From NCBI GenBank assembly GCA_964017235.1, contig OZ024929.1, positions 163,665,609-163,729,608 of the forward strand: DNA of 64,000 nucleotides, read 5' to 3'. This document shows, piece by piece, positions 38,094 through 49,715 of this stretch. The DNA comes from Sabellastarte sp. h YS-2021. Lineage: Eukaryota; Annelida; Polychaeta; Sabellida; Sabellidae. The translations under genes were made by a program, and so were the position numbers. A model generated the notes under the pieces. The model saw only the letters and a program-made list of their open reading frames with translations. It searched no databases and was not told where the DNA came from. Numbering within the stretch: the first letter of the stretch is position 1; every line of letters starts with the position of its first letter.

Positions 38094-38659
38094 TTAAAAA
38101 GAAGAATGGCATATGTGAGAGATGGTAAAATGCAGAAACATGTGCTAAGCTACACTAATGTATTTAGCGATGGGTGTTCATTTGCACTTAACATTGAATA
38201 TCTTATCAAATTTAACTTATGAGCATTTATAGGTATTGCTACAATGTTGCTACTAATAAAACTTATGTTTTACTGAGAATAAGGTTAAAATATTCTCAAA
38301 ATATTTAATGGATATTATTTTTTATCATATTTTCAGCAGTGAAAAGATTTTATGTTAGATTTCTGTATATGAACTGGTTATAAAAAAATGGTTCAATGAT
38401 GGTACTAAATCAAAGTACATGTATGTTACTTTGTGGAGATTCTGAAACATTGAACCCAAAGTTTTAACTGATTTCACAGCATTATTTCCAGCACATCAGA
38501 TGATGTTGAGAAAGTAGCTTCTCACCATATAAATTTTCAAATGACAACCTTGTTTTCATTTATTCATGGTATGTTCAATTCTAAAATGAATTTCTACCTT
38601 TGGTTTACCTTTTGTGGAGAAATCCTGTCAAGTTTTTGACATTGACAGTTTATTTAATT

Positions 38660-38685
38660 GTATCCCCGACGCGAAGCGGGGATAC
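38660..38685. other. 9-bp-stem hairpin at the edge of the satellite-bearing element
   Basis: GTATCCCCG (38660-38668) and CGGGGATAC (38677-38685) pair perfectly around the 8-base loop ACGCGAAG. It marks the left edge of the composite repeat that runs to about 41590. Confidence 0.85.
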
Positions 38686-39060
38686 TATGGATTCATCATC
38701 GTCGTCGTCCGCGTCCGCGTCCGCGCCCTCGTCCGCGTCCGCGTCCGCAGAGATTTCTTGTTAGCGACCTACAGTCCACATTTCTTTCCGGATTTCTTTC
38801 ATATTTGGCAGGTGACTTGATATGGTAGAGGACTCGCCACCCTATCTTTTTGGTAGGCTTTATGTCTAAATTAGGCCTGTGGTAGACAAAAATGTCTAAA
38901 ATGTGGAATATTGCTTGTTAGCGACCTACAGTCCACATTTCTTTCCAGATTTCTTTCATATTTGGCAGGTGGCTTGGTATGCTAGAGGACTCGCCACCCT
39001 ATCTTTTTGGTAGGCTTTATGTCTAAATTAGGCCTGTGGTAGACAAAAATGTCTAAAATG
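38686..39060 (+). repeat. (GTCCGC)n tract and 157-bp leader duplication
   Basis: A CG-rich hexamer tract built on GTCCGC lies at 38700-38748. Then TTGTTAGCGACCTACAGTCC ... AGGCCTGTGGTAGAC occurs twice, from 38758 and from 38915 (period 157). Part of it (GGTAGGCTTTATATC, AGGCCTGTGG) recurs at 40317-40345, between the two arrays, tying them into one composite element. Confidence 0.85.
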
Positions 39061-40190
39061 CATTAAAAGTCATGAAATCATGCACTAAATCACTTATAAC
39101 TTAAAAAGTGTTGCATTTAGAGCATTTTGTTAAAATATGTTATTCAGATACTTTTTTCATAGCTACAACATGGTGAGTAACTTGGGTGTCTGTCTCAATA
39201 GCTAAGTGAGTAATAGCTACTTTTGGGCTTTTCAGTAACTTCCATCATGAGTAAAATCAATTGTAACTTGAAAACTATTGCATTTACAGAATTTTGTATA
39301 AATATGTTATTCAGCTACTTTTATGTCAGCTATAACATAGTAAAATTTCAGACCTGTAGCTCATAGCATAGCTGAGTAATAGCTACTTTTAGGTTATCAC
39401 TGTTGAGTAAATTACTTATAACTTCAAAAGTATTACATTTAGAGTATTTTGTTTCAATATGTTATTCACCTATTTCGGAGTCAGCTATAACATAGTGAAG
39501 TTCCAGACCTGTGGCTCATTGCATAGCTGAGTAATAGCTACTTTGAAGTTCACACTGTTGAGTAAATCAGTTGTAATTGGAAAAGTATTGCATTTACAGA
39601 AATTTGTGTAAATATGTTATTCAGCTACTTTTGGGTCAGCTATAACATAGTGAAATTACAGACCTGTAGCTCATGGCACAACTGAGCAATAGCTATTTTC
39701 AGGTACTGACTGTTGAGTAAATGACTTGTAACTTGAAAAATAGTGCATTTGGAGTATTTTGTTAAAATATGTTGTTCGCCTACTTTTGGGTCAGCTATAA
39801 CGTCGTGAAATTACAGACTTATAGCTCATGGCATAGCTGAGCAATAGCTATTTTCAGGTTGTCACTATTGAGTAAATCACTTGTAACTTGAAAACTATTG
39901 CATTTACAGTATTTTGCTTAAATATGTTGTTCACCTAATTTTGGGTCAGCTATAACATAGAAAAAATTCAGACATGTAGCTCATTGCATAGCTGAGTAAT
40001 AGCTACTTTGACGTTATCACTGTTGAGTAAATCAGTTATAACGTGAAAACTATTACATTTACAGTATTTTGTTTAAATATGTTATTCACATAATTTTTGG
40101 TCAGCTATAACAGAGTGAAATTGCAGACCTCTATGTCATGGCATAGCTTACCAATATCTACTTTCAGGTTCTCACTGTTGAGTAAATCAT
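39061..40190 (+). repeat. Satellite-like tandem array, exact 155-bp period, copy 2
   Basis: The GAGTAA anchor sits at 39249, 39405, 39560, 39715, 39870, 40025 and 40180: intervals of 156 and then five of exactly 155 bp, although the unit sequences differ at many positions. Units share GTTATTCACCTACTTTTGGG and GAGCAATAGCTA with the array at 14690. The first units of both arrays align to each other better than to their neighbours. Confidence 0.94.
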
Positions 40191-40329
40191 TGTATCCACT
40201 GGATAGCCGTAGTGTGTAGAGAGATTTCACCATTACCGCTCTAACAAAAAAAAATATTATAGCTAGCCTTCTCGAGTTTGCAAAGTATATTACAGGGTGC
40301 ACCACAGTACTCTATTGGTAGGCTTTATA

Positions 40330-41370
40330 TCTAAATTAGGCCTGTGGCTAAATTACTTACCTACTAAAAATGAGTAATTCTGCATTTTGTCTAAAAGTAT
40401 TGCAGATAGCAAATTTTTCTTAAATAACTCATTCACCTACTTTTGGGAGAGCTTTCACATGCTGAAGTTCCAGACCTGTAGGTAATTACTCACCTACTCA
40501 AAATGAGTAAATGCGAATTATCTCTAAAAGTATTGCAGATAGCCAATTTTTGTCAAATAACTCCTTCACCTACTTTTGGGAGAGCTTTCACTTGGTGAAG
40601 TTTCACACCCGTAGGTAATTACTCACCTACTCAAAATGAGTAAATGCAAATTATCTCTAAAAGTATTGCAGATAGCGAATTTTTGTCAAATAACTCCTTC
40701 ACCTACTTTTGGGAGAGCTTTCACTTGGTGAAGTTTCAGACCTGTAGGTAATTACTCACCTACTCAAAATGAGTAAATGCAAATTATCTCTAAAAGTATT
40801 GCAGATAGCCAATTTTTGTCAAATAACTCCTTCACCTACTTTTGGGAGAGCTTTCACTTGGTGAAGTTTCAGACCCGTAGGTAATTACTCACCTGCTGAA
40901 AATGAGTTAATGCAAATTATCTCTAAAAGTATTCCAGATAGCCAATTTTTGTCAAATAACTCCTTCACCTACTTTTGGGAGACCTTTCACTTGGTGAAGT
41001 TTCAGACCTGTAGCTAATTATTCACCTACCCAAAATGAGTAAATGCTAATTATCTATAAAAGTATTGCAGATATCCAATTTTTTATCAAATAACTCATTC
41101 ATCTACTTTTGGGAGAGCTTTCACATGGTGAAGTTCCAGACCCGTAGGTAATTACTCGCCTACTGAAAATGAGTAAATTCGAATTATCTCTAAAAGTATT
41201 GTAGATAGCCAATTTTTCTCAAATAACTCATTTGCCTACTTTTGAGAGAGCTTTCACTTGGTGAAGTTTCAGACCCGTAGCTAATTATTCACCTACTCAA
41301 AATGAGTAAATGCGAATTATCTCTACAAGTATTGCAGATAGCCAGTATTTCACAAATAACTCATTATTAT
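40330..41370 (+). repeat. Tandem array, 133-bp period
   Basis: CTAAAAGTATTGCAGATAG and its variants recur at 40391, 40524, 40657, 40790, 40923, 41056, 41190 and 41323 (133 bp, one interval of 134). Other unit words are TTCACCTACTTTTGGGAGAG and GTAGGTAATTACTCACCTAC. Units share CACCTACTTTTGGG with the 155-bp family, so the two arrays may be distantly related. Confidence 0.94.
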
Positions 41371-41545
41371 GAAAACAACTTAGAGGAAGTCATGGGCTGC
41401 AAATCTTTTCATGTGGTCAGATTTCACCTTGGGCCCCTCCTGCTTATTATTGGTCCTAGAGGTTTGCAATGTGAAAACGACTTATACGAAATCATGGACT
41501 GCGAATCTTTTGATGTGGTCAGACTTCACCTTGGGCCCCTGCTAC
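41371..41545 (+). repeat. Two-copy tandem duplication (about 101 bp apart)
   Basis: GAAAACAACTTAGAGGAAGTCATGG ... CACCTTGGGCCCCT (41371-41438) is repeated at 41472-41540 with about 15% difference. The spacer TTATTATTGGTCCTAGA resembles TTATTGTTGGTCCTAGA near 15973, at the right of the other 155-bp array. This is likely the shared 3' part of the composite element. Confidence 0.8.
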
Positions 41546-41597
41546 AGGGTCAAATAAGGGTAGCCAAACTTAAAAGTGCTTTCACCTTGCTTATTAA

Positions 41598-42764
41598 GGG
41601 GCTATCAACGTAACGACGTATATTTAGTTAGTGTAGTCCTCGCTAGGGGACTAGTGTAGAAAGCACATATTTGTTGCTATGCACGGACTTCTTCGTAGTG
41701 TTTACAAATATGTTGAACTACGTCACACAGCAAGGCTAGTACGCTTACGCTTGTCCGTTTATATTTAGAGTATATATATATTGATCTACACACAAAGCAC
41801 ACACACATATTTTGGCTTGCTTTGTAAATTTACAGTGATTTGACAGGTTTTGTTTTGCAATGTAACAGCAACAGAGTGAAAAATGAGGCAGTTTATAACT
41901 GTAAACTGAAAGCCACATGTACTTGTTTACCTTCAAAGGACAAGGGATTTTTTTTTACACGTAATTGGACAGTTTTGCTTCCATCAGTATTATTCTCAAG
42001 ATTTATTTCCTATTTATCATTTATCTTGTAATTTCACTGACAAAGTTTCTCTTCAAGATACATCTACCAGTAATTTCAAAAATAAATTTATAAATTAATA
42101 CACTCTGCCACAGCCATCAGTACTGACAGATATTGTTCCCTTAGCAACGAAGATACACCAGTCTATCGTGACATAAAATAAGTACTTAGAAGTTATATAT
42201 GAGGACACTGTGAATGCCACAGTCGGAGAAATACATAAACATTGTTTTGAATGAATTACATTTTTAAAAAATACTTTTATAATCATTTAACTAACAAATA
42301 TGTAACAATGATTCAAACCTGTAGTCTTTGTGTATTAAAAAATTACAATAATATAAAAACACCACTTTTAATGTTAAAACCAATTCATTCAAAAGTTAGT
42401 ACAGAAATCTACTTTCACATACATATGTTAAACACAAGTATTGATCTTCTCTTGCCTGCATTTTTTGTCACGTTTATAAAGCATGTCTCTTTTTGAGGTC
42501 ACCAGAGTTAGTGTACTTTCACTGCATTTTGTGAACATTTTTATTGCAGCATTTTATTGAATGTAATAAAATAATTTAAAAGAAATTACTCTTTTAGTAG
42601 TTAAGTTTCTTTTTAAACAATTTGTCAACAGCCAAAAAAGCAATTTAGAGTTATTAAATTCAATAAGTTTAATTTTATTAACTGTCACACCACAGAAAAT
42701 AGATGGCTGTCTGTGAGGAAAGGTTTTTGCACTGAGTGAAATACGTCGTTACGTTGATAGCCCC
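41598..42764. mobile_element. piggyBac-type nonautonomous element with perfect 24-bp ends and TTAA target
   Basis: GGGGCTATCAACGTAACGAC-GTAT (41598-41621) is repeated as its exact complement at 42741-42764. TTAA flanks both sides (41594-41597 and 42765-42768), the target duplication diagnostic of piggyBac. The 1,167-bp interior has only short open frames (62-81 codons) and no transposase, so it must have moved in trans. Perfect 24-bp ends and intact TTAA suggest a recent insertion. It inserted just after the satellite-bearing element. Confidence 0.94.
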
Positions 42765-43012
42765 TTAACGAAAAATGCTTTTTATCTTCTAAACTATGTT
42801 AGTTGGCCTTTGTCGGTGGATACATCCAGCATCTGGCCACAGATGCGTCCTATTTCTAGTTTCTTTTGTGATCACTTGGTTAGACAATTTTTTTAGAAGA
42901 ATGGTGATAAAAAGTACAAATGGTTCTCTGAACTGACTGTATTATGTAGCTAAATTATTAAGATGAATATCTAAGTTATTAACATAGATATTGAATTTGT
43001 ATTGAATGTTAT

Positions 43013-43248
43013 GGGGCCACAGTGGCGGAGTGGTAACACACTCACTTCCCACCATTGAGGTCAGTGGTTCAAACCCCTGACCTTATGTGGGAAAGTTGGT
43101 AGTTGCTTACCGATGGTTGGCAGTTTATAGTACTGATCCTTGACCAACTGTATCTATTGGTTTCCTCTGCCCACAAAACTACCCGTGGTGATACGACCTG
43201 TACAGTGTTGAAAGTGACTTGAAACCCCATATAAACAAATGAATAAGT
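43013..43248 (+). mobile_element. tRNA-Gly-type SINE, full copy
   Basis: The head GGGGCCACAGTGGCGGAGTGG with A box, CTCACTTCCCACC, and the B box GGTTCAAACCCC is followed by the family body (GGTAGTTGCTTACCGATGG, CCTCTGCCCACAAAACTACC, CTGTACAGTGTTGAAAGTGA) and the A-rich end GAAACCCCATATAAACAAA. It aligns along its length with the copy at 31655-31880. Target duplication was not clear. Confidence 0.92.
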
Positions 43249-44924
43249 CAACGACATTTGATGACATTTGCAAAACAAATTGAAAGTCCAATATTTTGTC
43301 AGTCTTCTTATCATGACAGAGCCAACGATCTAAAGGTTCATACACTTTTGTGACTGTCCATTTTCTTACACTTTCTTATAAGTAACTGACCAACTCAACT
43401 GACCAACAATAAATAAAAAATAATTATATTACAAGTGCTTTCCAGTTAGTAATTGGTATATGTGACTTAGTAAAGTATGAGTTAGTAACTTGTATATGTC
43501 AGTTCCATCACCTTTAAATCCTTCAAAATATTTTTGAGCCTACCTCAATGCTATATGCAGTCCCAGGATATTAAATCTTAACATTGCAGTGAGAATTTTT
43601 CACCACTAAAATTGGCAAAGCTCTTGCTCCTGTCAGTTTTGGCTGGGAAGCAGCTCTTCACATCCATGAAAAAGCTCCCTGTTTTTGAAGCAGCCAGTGG
43701 CTGCTGACACCTGAGAAGTGTTGAGATATATTTTTAGACCCTGTATGTTTGTGACTGGTGTGTAGTGGCAGGGTGGGTGGGGGGGAGAGGTGCCATGTGG
43801 TGTGTATGTAAACAAGCAGCACACACGCCAACCCACTCTCACAGAAACTCCTATTTCATAACTTCCGTATGGAAGTGTGTCTGAGGGGTTTCTTTTACTG
43901 AGAGGTCCCTCTGTTGTTTGTACAAAAAAATAACAAGCATGCATAGGGAAGTCTGTTTTATGCACAGTATGCCAGCAAAGGAACAGGACTGGGATATTTT
44001 TTGTCAAAAATGTTAACACAAAAAATTTTTAAAAAAAGTTTTTTTTCCCAAAAAAAATCAAAGTCGAAATAGTACCAGGTTATTGAGAACTGCTGCTTTT
44101 AGACTTTTATTTCTCCCAAAAAAATCAGTTTCTTACATGAACGCATTCCTGGCAGACTCCTTTAGTTGTTTCTTTTTGTTTACGAATGTTGTTGCAGGAA
44201 ATGTCATGAAACGTCCGCGAGTCAGTTGTCAGTAGGTCGGGTAAATAGGGAATGTATGTATAATGGTCATCACCAAAGTTTGCAAAATGAATAGAGTTGG
44301 TGATATAAACCATTACTAATTTTTAAAAATTGCATATTTGATGTATACTTTTCAAACTATGCACATATTCCAGCTCTTGTAAGGTTTACTTTTACCTAAG
44401 TTGATTGAAGCAGATAGGGGATTATCTGGAACATTCCTGATCTGGGTAAATCTGAGCCCTTTGGAGAAGGTAGATTGAGGCAGTCTAAAGTGGATTAACT
44501 CTGTCTCTTCCCATTGTCTACTCTTGATTAATTAGTATTGGTAGTCTACTGATAGATTGCTGGGAAGGGTATAAGTCTGCGTAATTGGTACCAGAAGCTC
44601 AGGCAGAAGTAATTGAAATTGGTACTTTAGTAGGGCAGAAGATAACAGTCATATATGATTTGGATTATTGAAACCTAATTTCTTTGAAGGGTTTGTGCAG
44701 GATCATAAATTGATGCTAATTAATTAAATTGAATATTATGAAACTGTAAAAGAGAAAGTAGATACAATAAAAATTGACATTTTTGTGCATAATCTTCTTA
44801 ACACGTGAAAGAGCTACACTAACGGATTCTTTGTACATTATTACAAAAGTTATTTTATTGTTGGAAATAATATGAATTTATAAGTTATTGTTCAGGAATT
44901 TATAACAAGAGAAAATCTTATCTG
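43249..44924. other. Intronic sequence, nothing recognised
   Basis: The 128-codon minus-strand open frame at 43633-44019 has no domain or splice support. Confidence 0.5.
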
Positions 44925-45720
44925 GGATGTATCTCTGAAACAATAAGTTATAAAAAATTCATACTTGGTGGGGATATTGGTTGCGGATGTAAGATGTGCA
45001 ACATCATCTTGTAACCTTAATTTGACCTGTTATCTTGCATAGAAACCTAGACCTTTAAAATCTTGTCCAGACTATATTTTGAATAATGTAAGGTATAGGA
45101 AGTTGATACTTGCCAGGGGTATTGGTTGTGTGTAAGTGTGTAATGTCATGGTGTGACCTTGATTTGACTTTTGACATTGAGGCCATGATCTTTAAAATCT
45201 TGTCTGGCCTATATCTTGCAAACTACAAGGTGTAGTAAGTTGTTACATGGTAGATGTATTGGATGCAGGATGTAGGTGTGCAGCATCATGCTTTGACCTT
45301 GCCTCTACCTACCACAATGTTTTCTACTGCCACATTTGAGACCACCTTCTTCTGTCACAGGGTTGTATATAGACTGCTGCAACTGTTTATTATAGTTATT
45401 TTTACCCAATTCAATTGTGCTATCTCCATTGACAGCTATACTCAATGAAATAGGTAGATCAAGTAATAAATTTTACAGCTTCACAACTTTTCATTAACAA
45501 TTTTATGCTGTAATCTTGCCATCAAATTGTCTTGTTTTGATACCTTTTCTTTACATACATTTTCTCTTTCTTAAGTCGTATTTCTCCTGTACCTGTACAT
45601 AACTTACACTGTCTTTTCTGAAATACTCCTTGTATTTGTATTTTTTCACCTCTTCTATATCTTGTGGTGTCTAATGCTATTTCCCCAAGCTCTGGGGATC
45701 TCTGTTGCTGTTTTTTAATC
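44925..45720 (+). repeat. TGACCT-rich dispersed repeat, copy 4
   Basis: Modules AGGAAGTTGATACTTGCCAG, GTGTGCAGCATCATG and ATGGTGTGACCTTGATTTGAC are present, and the family end TATTTCCCCAAGCTCTGGGG closes the copy. The start is truncated. Same orientation as the others. Confidence 0.85.
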
Positions 45721-46255
45721 CCTGATGCAAATATGTTAGCTGGTGCCTTTTCCAAATTATTTTTGAACATATGGATATAACCTTGGAAGAAGATAAAAAC
45801 AGGAGTCACATCCATGGAAACAGTCCCTCAGTCTAAACAAGCTCTAAGTAGAGCTGTCTTGTGGCATGTTTTCTGTGACTTGGAGCCACTTTATTTTTAG
45901 CTCTGCTGTGTAACAGGATCACTAAAAGACCTGCCGTACACTCTGGCCTGGGGCCTGTAGCATTCCAGGAAATCATACATTTCAGGGGGAGAGGGAGGGA
46001 CACAGTTTGGCACATTTTCAAATTCTGGTTTTAATATGGTCTTTAGCTGCAGATTATTTTGGTAGTGCTGCTGTCAGTGCCTGTGTAGATACAGGAGTAT
46101 AACAAGCAGTGGCTAACCACTCACAAACCCTCAGCTAGGGGTAATCCTGAAGAAAATAAGAAAAAATGGGATTTATGATCCGGATCTAGATAAGGATCAA
46201 TCGTCTAGATCGAACTTTTTTGAGGATTAAGCCATAGTTAGATCCCCCCAGATGG
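45721..46255. other. Intronic sequence, nothing recognised
   Basis: Contains a short CTAGATA/GGATC-rich stretch near 46175-46215. No supported feature. Confidence 0.45.
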
Positions 46256-46985
46256 TGGGACAATACTCCTGTTCACACTACAATCCGTGTTGACAAGGAT
46301 TGAGGGCTGAAGCAGATTGAAGCAGATTCATCTCAATCCGGATTGAGTGTCCACACTACACAGTTTAATCAGGATTGAGAAGTGTCAAAACGGAGTATAG
46401 TAAAACCTCCAAATTTAGATGAATTCATGTAAAATTGTTTAAATGGCATTTTTTAGTATGGATAAAAATGATAAATTTAATAAAAATATATGAAATCCCT
46501 ACATTCTGTTATATATCATACAATAGCTTAATAACATTTTATAATTAAAACAGAAATTTTAAATTATTAAGTCTGTGTCAGTTTATAAGCAATAGACCAA
46601 TTACAATCTATTTAAATATTCTGCTCTTACTATAATAACAATTATTCATGTGTTTTATGTTAAATGGCAATCATCTAGAAATCACACAACAATCACTGTT
46701 GGTGACCTTTGTATCAATTATGTACTCCATAGCTTACAAAGGATTAAGATATATTGAGTTGAGCAATTGTTTCAAGGCAATAAGTGAATTGTTTACAGTA
46801 ACCACTCAACCCTTGTCAACCCGGATTGAGAGTGTTCATACTACAAAGGGGGTTGAACCAATCTGCTTCAATCCACCTCTTGAATGGGGTTGAGATTTAC
46901 CCTTGTCAACCCGGATTGTGAGCATTCAGACTAGTTAATCTGGTTCAATCTGTGTCAACCCGGGTTGAATCACTAGTTACATTCA
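46256..46985. mobile_element. MITE-like element with CAACCCGGATTG inverted blocks
   Basis: Near the left end TACTCCTGTTCACACTACAAT is followed by GTTGACAAGGATTGAG and CAATCCGGATTGAGTG. Near the right end the complementary words (CTCAACCCTTGTCAACCCGG, CAACCCGGATTGTGAG, GTCAACCCGGGTTGAATC) occur. The left end resembles that of the Harbinger-like element at 25167 (TACCCCATTCACACTACA). The AT-rich middle is noncoding. Exact borders and target duplication were not found. Confidence 0.7.
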
Positions 46986-47024
46986 AGGTGAGACAGACAA
47001 ACACAACTCACTACAATACCTTCA

Positions 47025-47123
47025 CCCCTCCCTTTCATGGATGACTGCCAGGAGATAATCACTGACAATCACTTTGTATGGCTTCTTAGGTGTGTGACCA
47101 CCTTTCTTGACTTTGGGCCCTAC
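47025..47123 (-). CDS. Candidate minus-strand exon, unknown basic peptide
   Basis: On the minus strand a pyrimidine-rich tract and acceptor (ctccatccattttacag|GTAGGG) at 47124 are followed by 33 open codons: VGPKVKKGGHTPKKPYKVI and VSDYLLAVIHEREG. They end at a TGA (47022-47024) or at a possible donor GAGGG|GTGAAG at the same point. The two other frames stop early. The peptide has alternating charged and hydrophobic residues like real protein. No family was recognised. If real, it belongs to a gene antisense to the kinase, possibly the same one as 37852-38093. Confidence 0.33.
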
Positions 47124-47324
47124 CTGTAAAATGGATGGAGAAAATTCATTAGAATTCTACATGTAATGCATGCTTTCAAGTCCTTTATGGTCCTGTATCT
47201 GTAAGTATATCGTCATCAGTTCTCTTCACAAGATTATTAAGTTTGGCACACAGTTGTTATCGTGAAAAGAATGCACTGTTGGAAAGTACCAGGGACTTTA
47301 TTAATGTTGATCAGGTAGTCAAAG

Positions 47325-47735
47325 AAGAGTGCAGACCTCCACCAAGACATGTCATAATAAGTAAATCAGAAAATCTAGGGTTTTTTGTATCCAGATTGTG
47401 ATCCAGATCACTGAAAATTTAATTGGATCCAGGTTGGACCAAGACACATCTTCTAATGATTTTTCAGGAAGTTCTAACCAGTAATATACTAGTATGTCTA
47501 CGTAAATGGGAAAATACAGATGTGTTTGTTGTATCCAGATGGTGATCCAGATAATACTCAAATCCAGATAATACTCAAAATTTAATGGGATCGAAGTTGG
47601 ACTGAGACCCATCTTTTGAAATTGTTTTCATGATGTTCTAACCAGCAGTATTTACAAAATCCTGCAAACAAACAGACACATGGACAAACAGATAAACAGT
47701 TATGAAAATAGTACCTCCTTGGTTGAAGTAACAAA
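47325..47735 (+). repeat. RTE-like 3' sequence copy
   Basis: GTGCAGACCTCCACCAAG at the left and ACCTCCTTGGTTGAAGTAAC at the right frame the copy, with TGATCCAGATCACTGAAAAT and a CAAACAAACAGACACATGGAC stretch inside. The layout matches 59885-60330 but it is diverged, with an internal duplication of the GATCCAGAT segment. Confidence 0.72.
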
Positions 47736-49347
47736 GTATGGTTGGTAATGATATCTACACATACTTATGTTTCAAGCGACTTGTAATATTTTTAGGTCAA
47801 ATGTAGAGTATATTTATGTTTGGTACTTTTCAATGAAAGCATGGTTGCAACTTGTAAAAAAGCAACAGACTTAAAAAAACAGTAGCAGTTTAAATAACCA
47901 AACAGATTTCTATGTAAACTGTAACTTGAAAACCGAAGGTACATAACCACAAGAAATTCAGCATTGTAAGTAAGTTATTCCTTTTAAACCTATAATTGTA
48001 ATGTTATTATATTTATTATATGTTGGTGTGAAAGAACTAAGGTCTGTTTCGTGTATAAATTGGAGCTTTATAGATGTATGGCTGAGTTTATGTAAACCAA
48101 CCTGTGAAATTTGCATATAGGTTATGTAGATGTAAAAATATTCAAACGGAGTGTGTACAATCATGTGTGGCAGAAATGATGAGCCCCACCTAACTTCACT
48201 TCACTCTGCATCATGCATATATTTATTGAGGTTTGTTTAAAAACTCATCTATCAGTGCTAACTTTGTTAAATTAGTGAATGCAAATGTACAAATATACAA
48301 GAACTCCTACAATATCTAAATCCAGCATAGTCATTCCAGTTTGGCTATAAATTAGGAAGTTTGACTGAAGTTATTGAATAGAGAAGAGAGAAAAAACCCC
48401 AGTGCTATGCTAAACTTCACAAATAATAGAAAAGAACATCTGTGCCCAAACATGTATATAGGTTATAATATATGTGAGTGTCAGCTTATATATATGATCT
48501 ATGTAAAATAGGTTTATTTATATGTCTCTATGTAAATTAGATACATAGTTGTTGCATATTGCTCAGACTTGCCCCCTAAACATTTGATGAATGCTGTTTT
48601 GATGTACACCCTCTCTGTCTCTCTCTTGACATTTTGTAACAGTGTATCAGTTCAATGCCAGCTTGTAAGTAAAGAGATTCAAAGGCCCTTTTGGCATTCC
48701 TAGTCCATTTGTCCACATTTACATCAGTTTAAAATGGGTGTTTTAATCTGTATAAATCTTAAATGTAAGGTTGTGATGATATACTTGAAGTGCAAACGCT
48801 ATGTCAAATTGAACTTGATATGATATGGAATGAATTTGCTGTGAGAAATGTTGTACTGTACCATATCAATCAATGAATGTAATGTTATCTTACTTTCTTT
48901 GCATTTCATCAATGTACCAATAAATTCTGAAGCTCATCAGGTAAATGTCATGACCAAGTAATATAGCTGATCCAAAGTAAGAACCAATTTCACCAGCACG
49001 TTCCTTTGAAGTTTAATTGCTTTGCTTTAAGATCTATGGTTCTGGGTTTGAACCCAACTCATGGCAGCATTTGTACTTCACTGAGTGTCTGTCCAGATGT
49101 GACCTTGGCTATTCAAAGGGATGTTAAACTCTGACCTTTGACCCAAGCATGTGTAGAACTATAAATAATTTTCTTATGAAGTGGAATAATTCTATTTAGG
49201 GATGCAGAAAAGAAATGTAAAATCACCAGAGTCTGTGAAATGCTGCCAGTGAAGATACACCTTCTGTTCGTTTGACTTGTGAGAAGGTCTTCACACATTT
49301 GTGACTGTGTGACTATTTTAGGCCTCCAATCTCCCCTTATACTAAGA
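47736..49347. other. Intronic sequence, nothing recognised
   Basis: A B-box-like GGGTTTGAACCC near 49044 with following TTCAAAGGGATGTTAAAC may be a decayed SINE piece, too weak to call. Nothing else was seen. Confidence 0.45.
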
Positions 49348-49715
49348 GGGCTGTTCCATTTCTGCAATAAATCATAAACCCTGCTCCCGATTGTGAAAAT
49401 TTGGGAATCAGGAACTGGATCTTATACATCTTAATGATCTTAAAGCCATTGTAAACCTATTGTGTACAGAAAATATGATACTTCCCAATAGGTATACAAT
49501 AACATCACTCAGGAGTTCATCGGGAAACTGTCGCAAACCTATTTGAAGAACCTTTGAGGCAATGGCACAACAATCAGGACGCTATCGGGAAAATATCCTG
49601 TATATCGGGAACACATTCTAAACCATGTTAAACCTATTGTAAACTATACCCTGAATTGTGGACTTTCACAATTGGGAGCAAGGTTTACAATATATCACAG
49701 ATATGGAACAGCCCC
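49348..49715. mobile_element. MITE with ~50-bp imperfect inverted ends
   Basis: GGGCTGTTCCATTTCTGCAA ... TAAACCCTGCTCCCGATTGTG at the left is inverted at the right as CACAATTGGGAGCAAGGTTTA ... GATATGGAACAGCCC. The interior repeats TAAACCTATTGTAAAC-type words. It is noncoding, 368 bp. No clear target duplication. Confidence 0.85.

Noticed and set aside
41302-41613. 103-codon open frame across the 133-bp array and its duplicated tail
   Set aside because: It is repeat sequence, including a two-copy duplication, with no protein signature.
43633-44019. 128-codon minus-strand open frame
   Set aside because: No signature or splice support; it spans low-complexity G-rich DNA.
49040-49140. SINE at a B-box-like GGGTTTGAACCC
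   Set aside because: No A box, no match to the two SINE families in this window and no tail or target duplication.
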